A DNA stretch of 13,541 bases from the NCBI GenBank assembly GCA_964502705.1, contig CAZCXZ010000094.1, forward strand, positions 1 through 13,541, written 5' to 3'. The DNA is from Berkiella sp964502705. GTDB lineage: Bacteria; Pseudomonadota; Gammaproteobacteria; Berkiellales; Berkiellaceae. The first letter of the stretch is position 1, and each line of letters starts with the position of its first letter. Below are positions 7,975 through 13,541 of the stretch, piece by piece. The position numbers were made by a program, and so were the translations under genes. The notes beneath the pieces were generated by a model. The model was not told where the DNA came from and made no database searches. It was given only the letters and a program-made list of their open reading frames with translations.

Positions 7975-9681
7975 ATGCTAAAATATACCACGCGCATCGA
8001 CCATGGATTAGGTCAAGAATGGATTGAAACCAATTTAACCGGTAAAGAATTGCTGGTGACACCCTTGCTCAATAAAGGCACCGCTTTTACAGAGCAAGAG
8101 CGTCATGATTTAAATTTGTTGGGCAAGTTACCGAATCGTGTTGAAACCTTAGAAGAACAATTAGCGCGTGCTAAGAATCAATATGCTCGTTATACCACCA
8201 CGTTACAAAAATATATTTATTTAAATAATCTTCATGATAAAAATGAAGTGTTATTTTATAGCTTATTGCTGAGTAACCTTCACGAAACACTACCGATGAT
8301 TTATACGCCAGGTGTGAGTGCCGCGGTACAACGTTTTAGTCATGAATTCCGTCAGCCTCGCGGGCTTTATATTGCCTATCCTGATCGCGATAAAATGGAA
8401 GAGATTTTAGATAATCGTACACATGCTGAAATTGATTTATTAGTCGTAACCGATGGCGAACGGATCTTAGGTATTGGCGATCAAGGGATTGGTGGCATGG
8501 ATATTCCTGTCGCAAAACTGGTGGTTTACAGTCTTTGTGGAGTAAACCCTTATCGAACGATTCCGATCATGTTAGATGTGGGAACCAATAATCAGCAATT
8601 ATTGAATGATCCTTTATATTTGGGCTGGCGTCACCCGCGCATTACGGGCAAAGAATACGATGATTTTATCGAACGCTTTGTGAATGCAGTTAAGCTAAAA
8701 TTCCCCAATTCCATGTTGCATTGGGAAGATTTTGCACAACAAAATGCCAGACGTATTTTAGAAACCTACCGTTTAAAACACAGTTCGTTTAATGACGACA
8801 TGCAAGGCACTGCAGTGGTTACCTTAGCTGCGTTATTAGCGGCAATTAAGGCATCGAATGTTTCAATTAAAGATCAACGGATCGTTGTGTATGGTGCAGG
8901 CACCGCAGGTTTAGGGATTGCCGATCAACTCTATAATGCTATGATCCATTTTGGTGTTACACCTGAAGTTGCCAGAAGGCAATTTTGGTTGGTCGATCGC
9001 CATGGACTGTTAGTGGAAGGCATGAACGATTTAAATCCTTTCCAAGCACCTTATGCACGCCCAAGTAGTGAAGTAGGGAACTGGCCAGCTGACAGACGCG
9101 ATTTACTGTCTGTTGTTAAACAAGTTCATCCAACCATTTTAATTGGTTGTTCTACCGTCAAAGGCGCTTTTGATGAAGCGGTTGTTAAGGCGATGGTTGA
9201 GCATGTAAAGAAGCCAATTATTTGCCCATTATCGAATCCCAATGAAAATTCCGAAGGGAATCCAGAAGACATGATTCACTGGACGGATGGTAATGCTTTA
9301 ATAGCCACCGGTAGTCCATTTGACCCAGTTGAATATAATGGTAAAACGTACAAAATTACGCAATGTAATAACGCATTATCTTTCCCAGGTATTGGCCTTG
9401 GCGTGATTGCCACCAGAGCATCCCAAGTGACCGATAATATGTTGTGGGCAGCAACGCAGGCTATTAGCGAGCGAGCACCTATCTTAAACAATCCCACCGG
9501 TACATTATTACCTGACGTGACTGAAATTCCTGAATTGGCAACCTTTGTGGCGCATGCTGTTGCAACACAAGCCATTAAAGATGGGGTTGCACGTTTGCAG
9601 CCTAATATGGATTTTGGGAAATTTGTAAAAGAGAACACCTGGAAGCCGTATTATCGGCCTATTCGGAAAGTAAAACCTTGA
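7975..9681 (+). CDS. maeA: NAD-type malic enzyme (malate dehydrogenase, oxaloacetate-decarboxylating)
   Basis: This enzyme oxidatively decarboxylates L-malate to pyruvate and CO2 and reduces NAD+, linking the TCA cycle to pyruvate. The 568 residues fit the SfcA/MaeA long form (E. coli 565) and not the MaeB fusion with a phosphotransacetylase domain. The N-terminal domain has LLNKGTAF, the catalytic Tyr110 in MIYTPGV and Lys181 in VAKL. Metal ligands are Glu251/Asp252 (WEDF) and Asp275 (FNDDMQGTA). A Rossmann fold starts at GAGTAG (307-312). The conserved SNPNENSE and ITQCNNALSFPGIGLG close the active site. A stop codon lies in frame just upstream, so 7975 is the first possible ATG. There is no Shine-Dalgarno at normal spacing (AAGGGA is about 17 nt away), which suggests coupling to purL. 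A terminator follows. NAD rather than NADP preference is inferred from similarity. Confidence 0.95.
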   Translation: MLKYTTRIDHGLGQEWIETNLTGKELLVTPLLNKGTAFTEQERHDLNLLGKLPNRVETLEEQLARAKNQYARYTTTLQKYIYLNNLHDKNEVLFYSLLLSNLHETLPMIYTPGVSAAVQRFSHEFRQPRGLYIAYPDRDKMEEILDNRTHAEIDLLVVTDGERILGIGDQGIGGMDIPVAKLVVYSLCGVNPYRTIPIMLDVGTNNQQLLNDPLYLGWRHPRITGKEYDDFIERFVNAVKLKFPNSMLHWEDFAQQNARRILETYRLKHSSFNDDMQGTAVVTLAALLAAIKASNVSIKDQRIVVYGAGTAGLGIADQLYNAMIHFGVTPEVARRQFWLVDRHGLLVEGMNDLNPFQAPYARPSSEVGNWPADRRDLLSVVKQVHPTILIGCSTVKGAFDEAVVKAMVEHVKKPIICPLSNPNENSEGNPEDMIHWTDGNALIATGSPFDPVEYNGKTYKITQCNNALSFPGIGLGVIATRASQVTDNMLWAATQAISERAPILNNPTGTLLPDVTEIPELATFVAHAVATQAIKDGVARLQPNMDFGKFVKENTWKPYYRPIRKVKP

Positions 9682-9700
9682 TGCTAGTCTGTCAGTGTAG

Positions 9701-9733
9701 GGGGCGGCCTCTGTTGTGCCGTCCCGATCTTTT
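9701..9733 (+). terminator. Rho-independent terminator after the malic enzyme gene
   Basis: GGGGCGGC at 9701-9708 pairs with GCCGTCCC at 9718-9725 (one G-T wobble) around a 9-nt loop. It is followed by TCTTTT at 9728-9733. The T-run lies only on the plus-strand side, so it terminates rightward transcription from purL-maeA and not the convergent minus-strand genes. Confidence 0.75.
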
Positions 9734-9744
9734 GAGAATAACGA

Positions 9745-10287
9745 TTATCTAAACGGTAGCATCCTTCTTAATACATTATCCTTTTTCACAAAATGATGGA
9801 AAAGTGCTGCTAATACATGTACGCCAACAATCCCCATGATGGCAAAAGAACTGATTTCATGTAATTCAAAACAAAAATTTCCTAAAGCTTCATTTTTGCC
9901 AAACAGCACAGGCATGTCAAATGAGCCGAAAAGGGAGATAGGGTATCCACCAAATTGTGACATTAAAATGCCGGAGATGGGCATTATAAACATAGAGACA
10001 TATAGCAGCACATGAACCGCTTTAGCAGCGAATTTTTCTATGGCATTACCAGGAATGCTGGGTCTTTTACCCACGCGTCCCCAAATCAGCATAACAAAAG
10101 CCAAAATCAGTATAATGACCCCAAAAGATTTGTGCAGCATCATGTACTGCATTTTTTCAGCGGAGCCTTTAGGAAAATATTCGCGACGGTAAACCAAGTA
10201 ATATTGCACAACAAACAGGATAAAGATTGACCAATGCAATAACTTTGTAAGGCTACCAAATTTCTCTGGTGTGTTCTGCAGCGACAT
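9745..10287 (-). CDS. Cytochrome b561 family membrane protein (copy 1)
   Basis: This 180-residue inner-membrane protein resembles the CybB/YceJ/YodB group of four-helix di-heme b cytochromes, which pass electrons to or from quinones. CybB of E. coli has been linked to superoxide oxidation; that role is not shown here. Helices lie near residues 18-34, 53-70, 91-110 and 145-166. Candidate heme-ligand histidines are His18 (LLHW), His52 (LHKSFG), His143 (ELHE) and His157 (GVHVLAALFHH). I start at 10287 (MSLQNTPEKFG) because GGAG lies 6 nt upstream and the paralogue begins the same way. A start ten codons earlier would remove that site. It has its own promoter and its stop is close to the malic enzyme terminator. 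Copy 2 lies 97 bp upstream. The electron partner is unknown. Confidence 0.92.
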   Translation of the reverse strand: MSLQNTPEKFGSLTKLLHWSIFILFVVQYYLVYRREYFPKGSAEKMQYMMLHKSFGVIILILAFVMLIWGRVGKRPSIPGNAIEKFAAKAVHVLLYVSMFIMPISGILMSQFGGYPISLFGSFDMPVLFGKNEALGNFCFELHEISSFAIMGIVGVHVLAALFHHFVKKDNVLRRMLPFR

Positions 10288-10293
10288 AATGCT

Positions 10294-10297
10294 CTCC
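10294..10297 (-). promoter_or_regulatory. Ribosome-binding site deciding the start of cytochrome copy 1
   Basis: GGAG on the minus strand ends 6 nt before the ATG at 10287. It favours this ATG over the in-frame ATG at 10317. Confidence 0.75.
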
Positions 10298-10325
10298 GTA
10301 GATTTATAGAAATGCAAATAGAACG

Positions 10326-10355
10326 ATTATGTGAGCTCAAGCCAGAAAACGTCAA
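10326..10355 (-). promoter_or_regulatory. Sigma-70 type promoter of cytochrome copy 1
   Basis: On the minus strand, -35 TTGACG (10350-10355) and -10 CATAAT (10326-10331) are 18 bp apart. The predicted transcript starts near 10319, giving a leader of about 32 nt before the ATG at 10287. The same two boxes at the same spacing precede copy 2. Confidence 0.7.
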
Positions 10356-10384
10356 CTCAATAAGTAGCTGGCTATGTACCAGAA

Positions 10385-10924
10385 TTATAACATCCGTTTT
10401 AAGACATCGTCTTTTTTAACATAATGATGGTAGAGAGCAGCTGTAGTATGCCCACCAACAAGTGGAATAATCGCGTAAGAAGACCACACATGGGTTATAT
10501 AAAATAGGCTTCCCAATGCTTCATTTTTGTTATCAAATTTTGGTAACTCAAATAGGCCAAAAAAACTGACAGGGTACCCACCGAAAAGTGACATGAGAAT
10601 ACCGCTTATAGGCATAATCAGCATGGCAGCGTATAAAGCGATATGCATGTACCGAGCTAGAGTGAGCTCAAGTGGGGACATGCTACTTGGCATGCTAGGT
10701 CGTATACCGACTCTTCGCCAAGCTAACATGACAAAGGCTAAGACCAATACACACATCCCCAACGATTTATGGAGCAGCAGGTATTGTAGTTTTTCGTTAG
10801 TATCGTTTGGAAAATATTCTCTACGGTAAACAAGATAATATTGAATAACAAACAGAGTCGCTATTACCCAATGCAAAACCTTTGTTAGATCACCAAATTT
10901 ATTTGGGGTGTTTTGCAAGGACAT
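10385..10924 (-). CDS. Cytochrome b561 family membrane protein (copy 2)
   Basis: This is a paralogue of the neighbouring cytochrome: 179 residues and roughly 70% identical by eye over the first 80 residues. The block YYLVYRREYFP is shared exactly. It has the same four-helix plan, with candidate heme ligands His18, His52, His145 and His159. Helix 3 carries an additional His94. The start at 10924 (MSLQNTPNKFG) is fixed by GGAG 7 nt upstream and by correspondence with copy 1. Longer in-frame starts reach into the end of the upstream gene. It has its own promoter, whose -35 box overlaps the stop of the RasGEF gene. Retention of every candidate ligand in both copies suggests that both are functional. 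Whether they differ in partner or expression cannot be told from sequence. Confidence 0.92.
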   Translation of the reverse strand: MSLQNTPNKFGDLTKVLHWVIATLFVIQYYLVYRREYFPNDTNEKLQYLLLHKSLGMCVLVLAFVMLAWRRVGIRPSMPSSMSPLELTLARYMHIALYAAMLIMPISGILMSLFGGYPVSFFGLFELPKFDNKNEALGSLFYITHVWSSYAIIPLVGGHTTAALYHHYVKKDDVLKRML

Positions 10925-10931
10925 TTGCTTG

Positions 10932-10935
10932 CTCC
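10932..10935 (-). promoter_or_regulatory. Ribosome-binding site deciding the start of cytochrome copy 2
   Basis: GGAG on the minus strand lies 7 nt before the ATG at 10924. It excludes the upstream in-frame start at 10987, which would add 21 residues that do not look like a signal peptide. Confidence 0.75.
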
Positions 10936-10957
10936 ATAAGCAGAAATAAATCCAATG

Positions 10958-10987
10958 ATTATGCGAGTCAAACAGTTTAGGCGTCAA
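10958..10987 (-). promoter_or_regulatory. Sigma-70 type promoter of cytochrome copy 2
   Basis: On the minus strand, -35 TTGACG (10982-10987) and -10 CATAAT (10958-10963) are 18 bp apart, the same layout as for copy 1. The TGA inside the -35 box is the stop codon of the upstream RasGEF gene (10984-10986). The predicted leader is about 27 nt. Confidence 0.7.
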
Positions 10988-13500
10988 GTTTTCTCAGTAC
11001 TAGCAAGCACCTGACTGATTTGATCGATATAAACCGAATCTGGGGTTTGAGGCGCAAGGTAGGTGCTTTCATAATCAGCCCCAGCGAGTTGGTATGCCAG
11101 AAGTTCATTTAAGTGGCAAAAACCATTCATGTTAGGGTTATCTTCTACCATAAATGGTGGATTATAGAGCTGTTGCATTTCATAATACTCTTGATTACGA
11201 AAGCCCATTTCTCGAATAACCACTTCAACTTGCTCTAATAGTGATGTTTCATTGATATCAAAGCCATGTAGTTCTGCACTGAGCCATTTTAGCTGGTTGA
11301 TAATATCGCTGATCCGATCAAAATTCTGGATAGTTAAATCACCAGAAAAACCAGCAATTTTTCCTAAACTATCCATCGCGATCAGGACAAAACGCATGAC
11401 AGCTAATTGTAACGTAGGCATGAAGACTTTAGGTGTCCCCAATAGATTCGAATTATCTGCAAAGCTGGCTCGGTTTAATTTTTCAATAGTATCAATTTGC
11501 CTTGCCCATGGAAAAGAAGCCAAAAATTGTGCTTTCAACTCATCCGTATTAAATAAGTCAAGAACAGAGCCTTGTTCTTTCGGCGTAAATGACATTGTGC
11601 GGTTAATGCCGATTCTATCAGGATGTTCAGGTTCAGCACTTGGAATATCGTATTCATTTTCAGGTAATAGTGTTTCAATTGCTGTCAATTTCTTGACACT
11701 ATGTTCTGTTGGCAATGCAAGAGGAGATTTCGTGGAATTACCCGACAGCACATCCTCAAGTAGCTGAGTATAAGCCGCTTGAGAGCGTTGTTTATCAAAG
11801 CGCTCTTGTTGTTTAGTGAATAAAATATATAATTCATCAAACTTTTCAAGTAAATTTCTTTCTTTGTTGGATGTTGAAAATATTCCAAATGCACTCTCGT
11901 CACTATCTTTTAAGTCGCGCAAGCGTTTCATTTTATTATATTGGTTAAAGAACGCCTCAAGGTTTTTTCTTGTCGCCTCATCCTCAGATTGTAATATTTG
12001 GCTCACCTTTTTATGGTAATACGATAACCCAAAAACAAGATCAGAATTAAAACGCTTATATGACTTTTTAAATGACTGATTGATATCATTCAGCAAAAAT
12101 AGGCATTCAATGTAATCTGAGAAATAAAGCAATTTAGTGTCAGATTTGATCATGTCGACCAACCAATTATTGACATCTTTATCTGGATTGTCAGATTTGA
12201 TCTGGTAAAATATCATTCTTGCGCGACAAAGCGTTAAATATTTCATTAGGTCGCCAACTGATTTTAAATCGCTTAACTGTATTCTATATGTGGTGTCGGG
12301 TTTGATATTGTTTGATGCTTGAGTAAGTAGTGATTGAATTTTGGGGAGGTCAACTTTCAACTGCGCATCCACCACATGTAATCCCTGTAAAAAGCTGATC
12401 ATTTGTTGAAAAAATTGCTCTTGTGGGTAGGGTATTTTTTTGATATTTTCCTTTTTGTAGATAAAATATTTCAATGATTTACCCAAGCTGCTTAATCGTT
12501 CAAACTGGCTACCATACGATTTTTTATAAGTGAATAACAGCTTTTGTTGAATAAAAGAGAGTAAAGGTAAAACGTCTTCTTCACGAAACAGCTCAGCAAT
12601 TTTTAATTGAGCATTGTTATTTTTGCTAAAATATTGCGTGTAGATATCTTCGGCTGATTTTGATGCCAGCTTCAATCGTGTTATGTTTTTAGCTTGTAAA
12701 GCTCGGTAAATAATGAGTGCAGTCGTTATTGATTTATTTTCTAATGCTTGAATCAGAGCTTTTTCAATAAATTGATAGATCTTTCTAACTTGCTCAATGT
12801 TTAAGTATTGCTTAGGATGACGTTGCGCATCAACGTTGTATAAAATAATCAATTTAATAAAATGAACAGCAAGTTCAAAATGCTGGTGATAAGCAAGTAT
12901 ATGAGGCGCATTAGGTTCTAGATTGTCGGCTTTTCGTTGATCATCAACAGTCCAATTTAAATCTCTTAATTCACTTAAGTCAATTTGCGTGAACAAATTA
13001 GCAAATTCAGATTCAATGCTATTAATAAATCTAATGACCATTTTGTTGTAAAAAGCGACGTTGTCTGCATTTTCAACAGTATTATTTATAATTTCAAGCA
13101 AGTTTGCTTTGAGCTGTATAGTCTCTTTATTGGTCGATTTTGCGAAAATTGAAGTTTTGCTTGGTACTTTCATTAATGCGTAATTCATGTTTTTACGTAA
13201 TTTATCGAAGGTCGTTTTGTAAAATGGAAGAATGCTGCATTGTGCACTAAAGCGGTTAAATAGGCTTAATAAATGTGACTGTTCGGTTTGAGTAAATCCT
13301 GAAAAGTTGTCTGAATTTATAATATGCGATATTTCAAGAGTGTATTCATCAAGTTTGCTAAAATTGTAGCTGCTTATATCTAGTTTATTGCTAATAGTGT
13401 TAATGCGTCTAATGAGTTCATTTTTACTCATTTTATTGTTTTGAATAGCATTAATCCTTGCTTCGAAACGACTGCGTTTCTTGTCGATATTTTCTTTCAT
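10984..13500 (-). CDS. Large RasGEF (CDC25-like) domain protein, candidate host-directed effector
   Basis: This is an 838-residue, largely helical and polar protein with no signal peptide or membrane segment. Residues about 153-373 resemble the RasGEF catalytic domain, which releases GDP from Ras-family GTPases. The matches, in family order, are the opening helix SEFANLFTQIDLSELRDLNW (164-183), APHI (198-201) where families have SPNV, ALIIYRALQAKNITRLK (261-277) for the A-I-x-x-L-x-S-x-x-I-x-R-L-K block, and LPLLSFIQQKLLF (311-323) for the P-F-L-G-x-Y-L-x-D-L block. Charged helical segments and an acidic, proline-containing linker (about 590-645) follow. The C-terminal region (about 645-838) I do not recognise. 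The ATG at 13500 is preferred; a GTG two codons earlier (13506) is possible. There is no clear Shine-Dalgarno. RasGEF domains in Legionella proteins such as LegG2 are secreted effectors, so a type IV-secreted role is plausible but inferred. No second gene completes an obvious system here. Confidence 0.75.
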   Translation of the reverse strand: MKENIDKKRSRFEARINAIQNNKMSKNELIRRINTISNKLDISSYNFSKLDEYTLEISHIINSDNFSGFTQTEQSHLLSLFNRFSAQCSILPFYKTTFDKLRKNMNYALMKVPSKTSIFAKSTNKETIQLKANLLEIINNTVENADNVAFYNKMVIRFINSIESEFANLFTQIDLSELRDLNWTVDDQRKADNLEPNAPHILAYHQHFELAVHFIKLIILYNVDAQRHPKQYLNIEQVRKIYQFIEKALIQALENKSITTALIIYRALQAKNITRLKLASKSAEDIYTQYFSKNNNAQLKIAELFREEDVLPLLSFIQQKLLFTYKKSYGSQFERLSSLGKSLKYFIYKKENIKKIPYPQEQFFQQMISFLQGLHVVDAQLKVDLPKIQSLLTQASNNIKPDTTYRIQLSDLKSVGDLMKYLTLCRARMIFYQIKSDNPDKDVNNWLVDMIKSDTKLLYFSDYIECLFLLNDINQSFKKSYKRFNSDLVFGLSYYHKKVSQILQSEDEATRKNLEAFFNQYNKMKRLRDLKDSDESAFGIFSTSNKERNLLEKFDELYILFTKQQERFDKQRSQAAYTQLLEDVLSGNSTKSPLALPTEHSVKKLTAIETLLPENEYDIPSAEPEHPDRIGINRTMSFTPKEQGSVLDLFNTDELKAQFLASFPWARQIDTIEKLNRASFADNSNLLGTPKVFMPTLQLAVMRFVLIAMDSLGKIAGFSGDLTIQNFDRISDIINQLKWLSAELHGFDINETSLLEQVEVVIREMGFRNQEYYEMQQLYNPPFMVEDNPNMNGFCHLNELLAYQLAGADYESTYLAPQTPDSVYIDQISQVLASTEKT

Positions 13501-13527
13501 AAGCACAGAGATTCTTGCTGTTGAAAT

Positions 13528-13533
13528 ATTATA
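13528..13533 (-). promoter_or_regulatory. Probable -10 box of the RasGEF gene
   Basis: A perfect TATAAT on the minus strand lies 27 nt before the ATG at 13500 and would give a leader of about 20 nt. The -35 box would fall just beyond the right edge of the window and cannot be checked. Confidence 0.45.
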
Positions 13534-13541
13534 CTTCGAAG

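Noticed and set aside
9276..9638. A 120-codon minus-strand open frame within the malic enzyme gene
   Set aside because: It is antisense to conserved malic enzyme motifs and its product resembles nothing known; this is a codon-bias shadow.
10360..10384. Possible terminator between the two cytochrome genes (CTGG/CCAG hairpin)
   Set aside because: The stem is only 4 bp and no T-run follows on the minus strand.
11252..11767. A 171-codon open frame on the plus strand inside the RasGEF gene
   Set aside because: It lies wholly antisense to a long coherent reading frame, its translation shows no recognisable motif, and it has no promoter or ribosome-binding site of its own.

Overview
The window reads as ordinary gammaproteobacterial chromosome with one accessory-looking gene at its right end. 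The purine enzymes and XseA resemble gammaproteobacterial orthologues closely. The last gene encodes a protein with a eukaryotic-type RasGEF (CDC25-like) region. In bacteria such domains are known mainly from Legionella and related host-associated lineages, so Legionellales (Legionella, Coxiella or Berkiella-like) is the most plausible origin. That placement is inference; no rRNA or other marker is present to fix it.

Left part (1-7970): the 5' end of xseA runs leftward off the window edge. A 71-bp divergent spacer separates it from guaB and guaA, which run rightward 12 bp apart and carry out the two steps from IMP to GMP. A 269-bp gap follows, filled almost entirely by a nested inverted-repeat element (3357-3598). 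Then come tadA (tRNA A34 deaminase) and purL (FGAM synthase), 10 bp apart. The region therefore groups a step of IMP synthesis with GMP synthesis and a tRNA adenosine-to-inosine editing enzyme.

Middle (7975-9744): an NAD-type malic enzyme starts 4 bp after purL, on the same strand. It ends at a rho-independent terminator that lies between it and the convergent genes on the right.

Right part (9745-13541, all minus strand): transcription runs leftward from an 838-residue RasGEF-like protein through two tandem cytochrome b561 paralogues. Each cytochrome gene has its own promoter of the same design (TTGACG, 18 bp, CATAATC) and a GGAG ribosome-binding site. The pair therefore looks like a tandem duplication that included the promoter. 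The -35 box of the upstream copy contains the stop codon of the RasGEF gene.

The two most unusual items are the inverted-pair repeat element after guaA and the RasGEF-like protein, which is a candidate secreted effector. No CRISPR array, tRNA, rRNA or recognisable transposase was seen.
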